NCBI GenBank assembly: GCA_002383165.1 | Contig: DFXK01000014.1 | Coordinates: 31,775 to 95,774, forward strand | Source of the DNA: Flavobacteriales bacterium UBA4110 | Lineage (GTDB): Bacteria > Bacteroidota > Bacteroidia > Flavobacteriales > Weeksellaceae | Direction: 5' to 3' | Length of the DNA: 64,000 bases | Shown: positions 33,708-41,690 of the stretch, piece by piece | Layout of the letters: every line of letters begins with the position of its first letter | Numbering within the stretch: the stretch's first letter is position 1 | Made by a program: the position numbers and the translations under genes | Notes under the pieces: generated by a model | The model's database searches: none | The model's input: only the letters and a program-made list of their open reading frames with translations | Told to the model about the DNA's origin: nothing

Positions 33708-34283
33708 ATGGAGTCGCTATCTTTACAGCCAATGGCCGAAAAAAAATCTGCATCGATTACGGAAGTCGTGAAAAATTACGGTTCCCAGCTCTTGCGCTTT
33801 ATCAATTCTAAAGTAGCAAAGACAGAAGATGCAGAAGATATTCTGCAGGAAGTTTGGTTTCAAACCAGCCGATTGACTAATTTAAACGAGCTAGAAAATG
33901 TTGGCGCCTGGTTGTATTCGGTTACCAGAAACAAAATCATCGACAGTTACAGAAAAAAGAAAAGTGAATCTCTGGAAGATTTTGTTTATCAGGACGAAAA
34001 TGGCGAACTGAACGTCAAAGATATTCTTTTGGCTGATGATAGTAATAGTCCGGAACTTGGTGTTTTCAAAGAAATGTTTTGGAACGAGCTGATGAAAGCT
34101 CTGGATGAATTGCCAGAAAAACAAAAACGAGTTTACATCCAAAACGAGTTGGAAGATAAAACTTTACAAGAAATTGCTGACGAAGAAGGCGAGAACATAA
34201 AAACAATCATTAGTAGAAAATCATATGCCGTAAAACATCTGCGCAAAAGATTACAAAGTCTTTATGATGATTTGAAAGATTAA
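33708..34283 (+). CDS. RNA polymerase sigma factor, sigma-70 family (ECF-like)
   Basis: A 191-residue ECF-type sigma factor. Region 2 is at about residues 20-90 (EDAEDILQEVWFQ, NVGAWLYSVTRNKIID) and region 4 at about 125-180 (LPEKQKRVYIQNELEDKTLQEIADEEGE with its HTH). ATG at 33732 (MAEKK) is an alternative start. A small membrane protein follows 10 nt downstream and may control it; this pairing suggests an envelope-sensing unit. Confidence 0.9.
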   Translation: MESLSLQPMAEKKSASITEVVKNYGSQLLRFINSKVAKTEDAEDILQEVWFQTSRLTNLNELENVGAWLYSVTRNKIIDSYRKKKSESLEDFVYQDENGELNVKDILLADDSNSPELGVFKEMFWNELMKALDELPEKQKRVYIQNELEDKTLQEIADEEGENIKTIISRKSYAVKHLRKRLQSLYDDLKD

Positions 34284-34293
34284 TATTAAAGAA

Positions 34294-34680
34294 ATGAACA
34301 GAAATAAAAAGAAATTTTGGTTAGTAATTCCTTGCATGATTGCTGCAATGGGATTATTTGTATGGTTTTTCCAATGGATTTGGAATGCGCTACTTCCTGA
34401 TATTTTGGGAGTGAAGGCTATTAATTATTGGCAATCTTTGGGATTGTTATTGTTGTCAAAGATTTTGTTTGGTGGCTTCAGTGGTGCTAAAGAAAAGTTC
34501 AAAAGACGCAATAATTTTGAACCAGATCAAAATATGAGAGAAAACTGGAAACAAAAATTCGAAACCCAGTTTTGTGGAAGCGAAGAAGAGCGTGAAAAGT
34601 TCAAAGAAATGTGGAAACAGAGATTCGAATCTAAGTTCTGCAGACCGGAACAACCTCAAGCAGAAGAAAATAAAGCGTAA
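34294..34680 (+). CDS. Small membrane protein with two WKQ-FE-FC motifs
   Basis: A 128-residue protein I cannot assign. It has two N-terminal hydrophobic helices (about residues 8-28 and 45-60), then a charged tail with two near-identical units: WKQKFETQFCGSEEE and WKQRFESKFCRPEQP, about 28 residues apart. Each unit ends in a Cys, which suggests metal binding or dimerisation. It is co-transcribed with the sigma gene 10 nt upstream, so a regulatory role on that sigma factor is possible (inference from position only). Confidence 0.78.
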   Translation: MNRNKKKFWLVIPCMIAAMGLFVWFFQWIWNALLPDILGVKAINYWQSLGLLLLSKILFGGFSGAKEKFKRRNNFEPDQNMRENWKQKFETQFCGSEEEREKFKEMWKQRFESKFCRPEQPQAEENKA

Positions 34681-34683
34681 AAT

Positions 34684-34716
34684 AAAAGTCTCACAAATCT
34701 GTGAGACTTTTTTTAT
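34684..34716 (+). terminator. Terminator between convergent sigma operon and aconitase
   Basis: AAAGTCTCACA, short loop, TGTGAGACTTTTTTT; starts 4 nt after the stop codon of the small membrane protein. Confidence 0.92.
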
Positions 34717-34736
34717 CTGTAAAAGAAAAGAGTTTT

Positions 34737-37007
34737 TTAACTTTCTTTTTCCATTGCTTTAATTAGATTAAGTGCGGAGCCTGCTTTGAACCAAGCAATT
34801 TGCCCAGCATTATAGGTATGGTTGGTTTTTACAATATCCTTAGTTCCATCAGCGTGAACAAACTCCAAAGTCAATTGTTTATTTGGCGCAAATTGATCCA
34901 GATCTAGGAAATTAATGGTGTCATCTTCCTGGATTTTATCATAGTCTTCCTTGTTGTCAAATGTCAACGCCAGCATACCTTGTTTCTTAAGGTTCGTTTC
35001 GTGGATTCTGGCAAAAGACTTAACCAAAACCGCTCTTACACCAAGATGTCTAGGTTCCATCGCAGCATGTTCTCTAGAAGAACCTTCACCATAATTCTCG
35101 TCTCCTACAACAATGGTTGGGATTTCTGCTGATTTATATTGTCTTGCAGAATCTGGAACTGGTTTGTATTGGCCGTCCAATGCATTTTTGACCTTGTTGG
35201 TTTCCATATTGAAAGCATTTACGGCGCCAATCAACATATTGTTGGAAATGTTGTCAAGATGTCCTCTGTACTTCAACCAAGGTCCAGCCATAGAAATGTG
35301 GTCGGTTGTACATTTGCCATAGGCTTTGATTAATAATCTTGCACCAGTGATATTCAATCCGTCCCAAGCTGGGAATGCTTCTAGAATTTGCAATCTGTCA
35401 GATGTCGGGGAAACAATAACTTCAACATTAGAGCCATCTTCAGCCGGTGCAATGTAACCCGGATCATCGACATCGAATCCTAATTTAGGTAAATCGTCTC
35501 CACTTGGCTGATCCAAAAGAACTTCTACTCCATCTTTATTTTTTAATTTATCTGTTAAAGGATTGAATCTCAAATCTCCTGCAATTGCCAAAGCTGTTAC
35601 CAATTCCGGCGATCCTACGAAAGCATAAGTATTTGGATTTCCATCGGCTCTTTTTGAGAAGTTTCTGTTGAAGGAATGAACAATTGTGTTTTTTTCTTGT
35701 TTTTCAGCACCTTCACGGGCCCATTGTCCGATACACGGTCCACAAGCATTCGCAAAAACTTTACCTCCAATTTCGTCAAAAGTTTTCAAGAAACCATCTC
35801 TTTCTACGGTAAATCTTACTTGTTCTGAACCTGGAGTGATGGTGTATTCAGCTTTTACTTCAAGATTTTTTTCTTTAGCTTGTTTAGCAACAGAAGCTGC
35901 TCTAGCGATATCTTCATAAGATGAGTTGGTACAAGAACCAATCAATCCCACTTCGATTTTTGTTGGCCAACCGTTTTTCTCAGCAATTTCTTTCATTTGC
36001 GAAATAGGAGTTGCCAAATCTGGTGTGAAAGGTCCATTAAGGTAAGGTTCCAAAGTGTCAAGATTAATCTCAATCACTTCATCGTAATATTTCTCTGGAT
36101 TAGCGTGAACTTCTGGATCGGCTTTCAAAACGTGAGCAACAGCATCAGCTGCATCAGCCAAATCTTCTCTATCTGTTGAACGTAGATATTTGCTCATATT
36201 TTGGTCGTATTCGAAAATAGAAGTTGTTGCTCCGATTTCCGCACCCATATTACAAATCGTACCTTTTCCTGTACAAGAAAGCGAGTTGGCACCTTCTCCA
36301 AAATATTCTACAATCGCGCCTGTTCCACCTTTTACAGTAAGAATTCCTGCAACTTTTAGAATGATATCTTTTGGAGCAGTCCAGCCATTAAGTTTTCCTG
36401 TTAATTTAACACCAATCATTTTTGGGAATTTCAGTTCCCACGCCATTCCTGCCATTACGTCTACAGCATCTGCGCCACCAACTCCGATCGCCACCATTCC
36501 AAGTCCACCAGCATTAACCGTGTGAGAATCGGTTCCGATCATCATTCCGCCAGGGAAGGCATAATTTTCTAAAACTACTTGGTGGATAATTCCCGCTCCT
36601 GCTTTCCAAAATCCAATACCATATTTGTTGGAGACGGATTCTAAAAACTGATAAACTTCGTTGTTTTTGTTATTAGCATCTACCAAATCAGTTGCAGACC
36701 CAACTCTTGCTTGAATCAAATGATCTAGGTGAACTGTTGAAGGAACAGCGACTTTTTTCTTTCCTGCTTGCATAAATTGTAAAAGCGCCATCTGCGCCGT
36801 CGCATCCTGCATTGCCACTCTATCTGGAGCAAAGTCTACATAAGATTCTCCTCTTTTAAAAGCTTCTTTTGTCTGTGAAGAAAAAAGGTGGGCGCAAAGA
36901 ATTTTTTCGGAATAAGTAAGAGGTCTTCCCATAAAAGCTCTTGCTTCGTTTACTCTGTTTTCGAAATCAGAATAAACTTTTTTGATCATATCCAAGTCAA
37001 AAGTCAT
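34737..37007 (-). CDS. Aconitate hydratase, mitochondrial-type
   Basis: TCA cycle enzyme interconverting citrate and isocitrate with a 4Fe-4S cluster. It has 756 residues; the aconitase signature IGSCTNSSYEDI (about 356-367) gives the first cluster Cys, and ANACGPCIGQW (about 420-430) gives the other two. The C-terminal swivel domain contains GDENYGEGSSREHAA. Length and motifs fit the mitochondrial-like branch rather than AcnB. A second, unrelated-order aconitase (acnB) lies upstream in the same direction. Confidence 0.95.
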   Translation of the reverse strand: MTFDLDMIKKVYSDFENRVNEARAFMGRPLTYSEKILCAHLFSSQTKEAFKRGESYVDFAPDRVAMQDATAQMALLQFMQAGKKKVAVPSTVHLDHLIQARVGSATDLVDANNKNNEVYQFLESVSNKYGIGFWKAGAGIIHQVVLENYAFPGGMMIGTDSHTVNAGGLGMVAIGVGGADAVDVMAGMAWELKFPKMIGVKLTGKLNGWTAPKDIILKVAGILTVKGGTGAIVEYFGEGANSLSCTGKGTICNMGAEIGATTSIFEYDQNMSKYLRSTDREDLADAADAVAHVLKADPEVHANPEKYYDEVIEINLDTLEPYLNGPFTPDLATPISQMKEIAEKNGWPTKIEVGLIGSCTNSSYEDIARAASVAKQAKEKNLEVKAEYTITPGSEQVRFTVERDGFLKTFDEIGGKVFANACGPCIGQWAREGAEKQEKNTIVHSFNRNFSKRADGNPNTYAFVGSPELVTALAIAGDLRFNPLTDKLKNKDGVEVLLDQPSGDDLPKLGFDVDDPGYIAPAEDGSNVEVIVSPTSDRLQILEAFPAWDGLNITGARLLIKAYGKCTTDHISMAGPWLKYRGHLDNISNNMLIGAVNAFNMETNKVKNALDGQYKPVPDSARQYKSAEIPTIVVGDENYGEGSSREHAAMEPRHLGVRAVLVKSFARIHETNLKKQGMLALTFDNKEDYDKIQEDDTINFLDLDQFAPNKQLTLEFVHADGTKDIVKTNHTYNAGQIAWFKAGSALNLIKAMEKES

Positions 37008-37181
37008 ATCTCGATATTTTTTATTCTTATTGGTTCCGCTTTTTTATAGTAAAGCAGGAAATTTTAATTCAATACAATTCATCAAATTCCATTCCTATAC
37101 TCGTAAATAAAGGATTAATTATAATGAATGATATTAATATTTTGAAAGTATGAAGTTAAGGAAAAAATAAAGTCTTTGATC

Positions 37182-37195
37182 TTGACCTAGGTTAA
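37182..37195. promoter_or_regulatory. Palindrome in the leader region of the mitochondrial-type aconitase
   Basis: TTGACCTAGGTTAA is a near-perfect 14-bp palindrome with a fully symmetric ACCTAGGT core, about 175 nt upstream of the start codon. The 285-nt gap between the two aconitase genes otherwise holds the acnB terminator and AT-rich sequence with no clear TAnnTTTG element. Confidence 0.3.
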
Positions 37196-37231
37196 AAAAA
37201 TATTAAAGCAATTAAAATAGAAAGATTCTAA

Positions 37232-37266
37232 ACAAAAAATGGAAGACTTCTCGCAAAATCTTCCAT
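37232..37266 (-). terminator. Terminator of acnB
   Basis: Perfect 8-bp stem ATGGAAGA/TCTTCCAT with a 12-nt loop, followed on the minus strand by TTTTTTG. It lies 27 nt after the acnB stop, so the two aconitase genes are probably separate units. Confidence 0.8.
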
Positions 37267-37292
37267 TATATATTAAAACTTTAGTCTAAAAA

Positions 37293-40073
37293 TTAGTGAC
37301 CAACTGTCACCAATTCTTTAATTGACGGAACGAAAGTCGTCAAATCAATTCCTTCCACAGCTGTTTTGTATTCTTCAATACTTGGAATTCTTCCTTTAAT
37401 GGCTGATAAAACCACAACCGGAGTAGAAGCCAATAAAGATTCTCCTTTTTTGCGTTCGGAATCTTCCACCACTCTTCCTTGGAAAAGACGGGTAGAAGTT
37501 GCTAAAACTGTATCTCCTTTTTCAGCTTTTTCCTGATTTCCCATACAAAGGTTACAACCAGGGCGCTCAAGATACATCATATTTTCATACTGTGTACGAG
37601 CTTCACCTTTTGGAGCAGCATCGTTGAATTCGAATCCGGAATATTTTTCTAATAATTCCCAGTCACCTTCAGCTTTTAATTCATCTATGATATTATAAGT
37701 AGGAGCGGCAACTACTAATGGAGCTTGGAATTCTACTTTACCATTTTGTTTTTCAAGATTTCTAAGCATCTGAGAAACGATTTTCAAATCGCCTTTGTGA
37801 ACCATACAAGAACCTACGAAACCAAGATCCACTTTTTTCTCACCTCCGTAATAAGTCAAATCTCTGATGGTATCGTGTGTATATCGCTTGGAAACATCGT
37901 CATTATTAACATCAGGGTCAGCAATCATTGGTTCATCGATAGCATCAAGATCTACAACCACTTCAGCGTAATATTTGGCATTCGCATCAGGAGTCAATGC
38001 TGGTTTTTCTCCGGATTTAATCTCCGAAATTCGCTTATCCGCTTTATTGATCAGTCCCTGAAGAACTTGCCTGTCATTGTCCATTCCTTTGTCAATCATA
38101 ATCTGGATTCTTGCTTTTGCAATCTCCAATGATTGGATAAGTGTATCATCTTCAGAAATACAGATTGAAGCTTTAGCTTTCATTTCTGCAGTCCAATCTG
38201 TAAATGTAAACGCCTGGTCAGCAGGAAGAGTTCCGATGTGAACCTCAATAATTCTACCTTGGAAAACGTTTTCACCGTCAAATTGCTTCAACATCTGAGC
38301 CTGAGTTGCGTGAACCACATCACGGAAATCCATATGTTCTTTCATCTGACCTTTGAAGGTAACTTTTACGGATTCAGGAATAGGCATAGAAGCTTCTCCA
38401 GTCGCTAGAGCCAAAGCTACCGTTCCAGAGTCAGCTCCGAACGCAATACCTTTAGACATCCTTGTGTGAGAATCACCTCCTATGATGATTGCCCATTCGT
38501 CAATCGTAATATCATTAAGTACTTTGTGAATAACGTCTGTCATTGCGTGGTATTCACCTTTCGGGTCACGCGCAGTAATTACTCCGAAATCGTTCATGAA
38601 TTTCATCAGTTTCGGAATGTTTGCCTGCGCTTTCTTGTCCCAAACTGAAGCTGTATGACATCCAGACTGGTAAGCACCATCTACAATTGGAGAAATGACA
38701 GTTGCAGCCATCGATTCCAATTCCTGAGCGGTCATTAAACCAGTAGTATCCTGAGATCCAACAATATTTACTTCTACACGGACATCTGAACCTGCGTGCA
38801 ACACTTTCCCCGGCGTAAGTCCAACTGCATTTTTGTTAAAAATTTTCTCTACCGCAGTAAGACCTTGTCCTTCCGCAGAGATTTCCTTTGATGGCGCAAA
38901 AACCGTAGGAATTTCTATTCCTAAAATCTGTGCTGCAATGGTCTGTATCTTTTTACCAAAAACAATCGCATAAGAACCTCCTGCTTTGATGAATTCCATT
39001 TTCTGAGGTGTCAAGGCTTTCGAGATGTCAATCAGTTCCTGACCGTCTTTGTATAATTTTTTTGTTTGGGTGTTGATAGTAAGAACGGTTCCAGTTGCTA
39101 CTGAATAAGATTCCTCTAGGATAATTTCGCCATTCTCATTTCGTATAGGATTACCATTTTCATCTACTTTTTTCACCCAGTTTTTTAGGTCGATTCCAAT
39201 ACCACCGGTTACATCAACTGTTGTAAGGAAAATTGGAGAGATACCATTGGTTCCGCCTACAATTGGTGCTATATTAACAAAAGGAATATAAGGGCTGGCT
39301 TTTTTCCCAGTCCATAGAGCAACATTGTTTACACCGGACATTCTGGATGATCCCACACCCATTGTTCCTTTTTCAGCAATCAGCATCACGCTTTTATCCG
39401 GATGTTGTGCTTGTAATGCTTTTATTTCTTCCTGAGCCTGTGGAGTGATCATACACTTGCCGTGCAATTCTCTGTCGGATCTGGAGTGTGCCTGGTTTCC
39501 CGGAGATAATAAATCAGTGGAGATATCACCTTCACCAGCGATGAAAGTAACTACTTTGATTTCTGCCGGAACTTCAGGAAGTTTGGTAAAAAATTCTGCT
39601 TTTGCGTAGCTTTCAAAAATTTCTCTTGCGATAGGGTTGTCATTTTTGAACGCTTCTTTCAGTCTGTCAATATCTGCTTCGTATAAGAAAACCTGTGCTT
39701 TTAGTACATCTGCAGCTTGTTTTGCGATCTGTAGATTATTTCCTAAAGCTAAATCTAATAAAACTTTTATAGAAGGGCCACCTTTCATATGGGATAGCAA
39801 TTCGAAAGCAAAATCTGGTGTGATTTCTTCTACCACAGCTTCACCCACGATAATTTCTTTTAAAAACTGAGCTTTTGCACCTGCAGCACTAGTAGTTCCC
39901 GGAAGGGTATTGTAAATGAAGAACTGAAGAGAATCTGCTCTATATACATTGTTCTTATCCTTTATCTGTGCGATGATGGCATTTAGAAGTTCTGCACTAT
40001 CAATCGGTTTCGGATGTAAACCTTGTTCTTTTCTCTCTTCAATTTCGTTAAGATAATCTTTGTAGATATTCAT
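37293..40073 (-). CDS. acnB: Bifunctional aconitate hydratase 2 / 2-methylisocitrate dehydratase
   Basis: A 926-residue AcnB. It begins with the AcnB-specific HEAT-like domain (about 1-160) and swivel domain (about 165-380), followed by the three catalytic domains. The cluster ligands are in GSCMVHKGD (about 755) and PGCNLCMGNQ (about 838-847). AcnB serves the TCA cycle and can act in the methylcitrate route. It has its own strong promoter with a leader of about 145 nt and its own terminator. Confidence 0.96.
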   Translation of the reverse strand: MNIYKDYLNEIEERKEQGLHPKPIDSAELLNAIIAQIKDKNNVYRADSLQFFIYNTLPGTTSAAGAKAQFLKEIIVGEAVVEEITPDFAFELLSHMKGGPSIKVLLDLALGNNLQIAKQAADVLKAQVFLYEADIDRLKEAFKNDNPIAREIFESYAKAEFFTKLPEVPAEIKVVTFIAGEGDISTDLLSPGNQAHSRSDRELHGKCMITPQAQEEIKALQAQHPDKSVMLIAEKGTMGVGSSRMSGVNNVALWTGKKASPYIPFVNIAPIVGGTNGISPIFLTTVDVTGGIGIDLKNWVKKVDENGNPIRNENGEIILEESYSVATGTVLTINTQTKKLYKDGQELIDISKALTPQKMEFIKAGGSYAIVFGKKIQTIAAQILGIEIPTVFAPSKEISAEGQGLTAVEKIFNKNAVGLTPGKVLHAGSDVRVEVNIVGSQDTTGLMTAQELESMAATVISPIVDGAYQSGCHTASVWDKKAQANIPKLMKFMNDFGVITARDPKGEYHAMTDVIHKVLNDITIDEWAIIIGGDSHTRMSKGIAFGADSGTVALALATGEASMPIPESVKVTFKGQMKEHMDFRDVVHATQAQMLKQFDGENVFQGRIIEVHIGTLPADQAFTFTDWTAEMKAKASICISEDDTLIQSLEIAKARIQIMIDKGMDNDRQVLQGLINKADKRISEIKSGEKPALTPDANAKYYAEVVVDLDAIDEPMIADPDVNNDDVSKRYTHDTIRDLTYYGGEKKVDLGFVGSCMVHKGDLKIVSQMLRNLEKQNGKVEFQAPLVVAAPTYNIIDELKAEGDWELLEKYSGFEFNDAAPKGEARTQYENMMYLERPGCNLCMGNQEKAEKGDTVLATSTRLFQGRVVEDSERKKGESLLASTPVVVLSAIKGRIPSIEEYKTAVEGIDLTTFVPSIKELVTVGH

Positions 40074-40223
40074 TTTTTTATCGTTTCGATTTTTGTAATT
40101 CCATTTTTGGCTACTTAAAATTAGAATTTTTAATATTATACTTTAAAAAATCTAACATTTTTGTAGGCCTCTGCATAATAATTCTGAATAATTGATAATT
40201 ACTTACCCGTCTCAAAATGCGCT

Positions 40224-40252
40224 CAAATTTACAACTTTAAAAACTTTTACAA
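40224..40252 (-). promoter_or_regulatory. Promoter of acnB
   Basis: On the minus strand: TTG (40252-40250), 18 nt, perfect TAAATTTG (40231-40224). The implied 5' leader is about 145 nt, long for this organism. The rest of the 283-nt gap is very AT-rich with no other feature I can support. Confidence 0.75.
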
Positions 40253-40356
40253 TAATTATATAATTTAGATTAAAAATAAATTATATATATTTTTTCTATA
40301 TTTAATATTTTTACCATAATAATTTTTATTTTAAAAACCGCACAAATTTACATATA

Positions 40357-40779
40357 GTGTTGGGAATCATTTATTTATTTAAGAAGCACAAAGGACAGAT
40401 TGCGGTTTTAGTTATTTTTTTAGCGTTAATCGTAATCTACTATTTTTTTGATCCTACCAAAAGTGGTTGGTTTCCGAGATGTCCACTAAAATTGCTGACT
40501 GGCTATGAATGTGCGGGATGTGGTGTCCAGCGGTCGTTTCATTCACTTTTGCACTTGCGCTTTGTGGAAGCATTTAGATATAATGCATTGTTCGTATTGT
40601 CAATTCTATACTTCTTATTTTTAATTATTTTAAAGTATTCTGAATCTTCCAGAAGCAAGAAAAAGTTGCTAAATTTTTTCTTCAGCAAAAAATGGTTATT
40701 ATTTTTGATAATCATAGTTTTATTATTTTCGCTACTGAAAAACACAGATTGCTATAAAACTTTTATTAACAATTTATAA
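40357..40779 (+). CDS. DUF2752 domain membrane protein
   Basis: A 140-residue protein with three transmembrane helices (about residues 14-30, 72-92, 112-128) and the DUF2752 signature CPLKLLTGYECAGCGVQRSF with its Cys-x2-Cys-Gly core. Function unknown; often near TM2-domain proteins. It starts with GTG at 40357 (TTG at 40360 is possible); no ATG is available in frame. The WG-repeat gene follows at 13 nt. Confidence 0.85.
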   Translation: MLGIIYLFKKHKGQIAVLVIFLALIVIYYFFDPTKSGWFPRCPLKLLTGYECAGCGVQRSFHSLLHLRFVEAFRYNALFVLSILYFLFLIILKYSESSRSKKKLLNFFFSKKWLLFLIIIVLLFSLLKNTDCYKTFINNL

Positions 40780-40792
40780 TTGCAGATTACAG

Positions 40793-41455
40793 ATGAAAAG
40801 ATTATTAAATTTCACAGTTGTATATTTCTCTCTATCGACTTTCGGACAGTCTGCTGATATTCCGGAACTTATTCCGAAAACCATTAACCAGAATACAGGA
40901 TATATAGATCAAAAAGGTAACGTTATCATAGAGCCACAATATCATATTGCGATGTTCTTTGCGGAAGACTGCAATCTTCTTAATTCCCCTAAAGAAAACC
41001 TGCGTCAATTTGGTTCTGCAGATTTTGCAACAGTTGAACAAGATAGAATTACTTACAGGATTGATAAATTAGGTAAACGGGTTTATCAATACCAGAAAAA
41101 TGATCTCGGCAAATGCCTGACGCCTTATGAAGCTCTTAAATATAAAGCCTTCGTTTATAATGGTTTTTATGGACTTACAATAAAAACTGATGCAGACGTG
41201 AGGAACTTCCGCGACTTTGAAATCTATCCACAGTATCAGATGCTTTATGTCCTGGATGGGAATATAGAAGATCCTATGATTATTGCTGTTAGAGAGAATA
41301 AATTTGGCATAATCAATAAAAAAAATCAGGTTGTAATTCCTTTTGAGTATGAAGATATAAAGACTAACCTCAGCTGGAAAACGGCCAGTTTATTTGAGGT
41401 TTCCAAAAATGGAAAAGACTATTTTTACATCAATAAAAATAATCACGCATATTAA
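40793..41455 (+). CDS. WG repeat-containing protein
   Basis: A 220-residue secreted protein: weak signal peptide (about 1-18), then WG-type repeats of the form GYIDQKGNVIIEPQYH and FGIINKKNQVVIPFEYEDI. The usual WG dipeptide is degenerate (here FG and TG). Such repeats form beta-propeller-like or solenoid surfaces; the partner is unknown. Probably co-transcribed with the DUF2752 gene. Confidence 0.8.
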   Translation: MKRLLNFTVVYFSLSTFGQSADIPELIPKTINQNTGYIDQKGNVIIEPQYHIAMFFAEDCNLLNSPKENLRQFGSADFATVEQDRITYRIDKLGKRVYQYQKNDLGKCLTPYEALKYKAFVYNGFYGLTIKTDADVRNFRDFEIYPQYQMLYVLDGNIEDPMIIAVRENKFGIINKKNQVVIPFEYEDIKTNLSWKTASLFEVSKNGKDYFYINKNNHAY

Positions 41456-41480
41456 TTAAAATTTTTCTAATTTCGCGTTC

Positions 41481-41563
41481 AGAAATTTAAGGGGTGCTGT
41501 AAAAAGCTGAGATTATACCCAATGAACCTGGAACAGATAATGCTGTTTAGGGAAAAAATTTTT
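41481..41563 (+). promoter_or_regulatory. TPP riboswitch (THI element)
   Basis: The aptamer core is complete: GGGGTGC (41491-41497), CTGAGATTATACCC, GAACCTGGAACAGATAATGCTG and AGGGA, closed by an A/T stem P1 (AAATTT with AAATTT). It binds thiamine pyrophosphate and should repress the TonB receptor gene 128 nt downstream. A likely -7 element (TAATTTCG, 41468-41475) lies just upstream. Downstream, CGCCCCTT (41647-41654) can pair with AAGGGGTG (41489-41496) of the aptamer. Confidence 0.93.
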
Positions 41564-41690
41564 AATGAATAATTAAAAATTAATAAATTAATAAAATGTA
41601 ATTTCCGGAGATTATAAATTATTAATTCTTCATTGTTAATTCTTTACGCCCCTTTTATTCTCATAAATTTTAACAATTAAATTTAAAAGA

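Noticed and set aside
40253..40356. Very AT-rich stretch as a possible replication origin
   Set aside because: No DnaA boxes or dnaA/dnaN neighbours; it looks like an ordinary AT-rich spacer between divergent genes.
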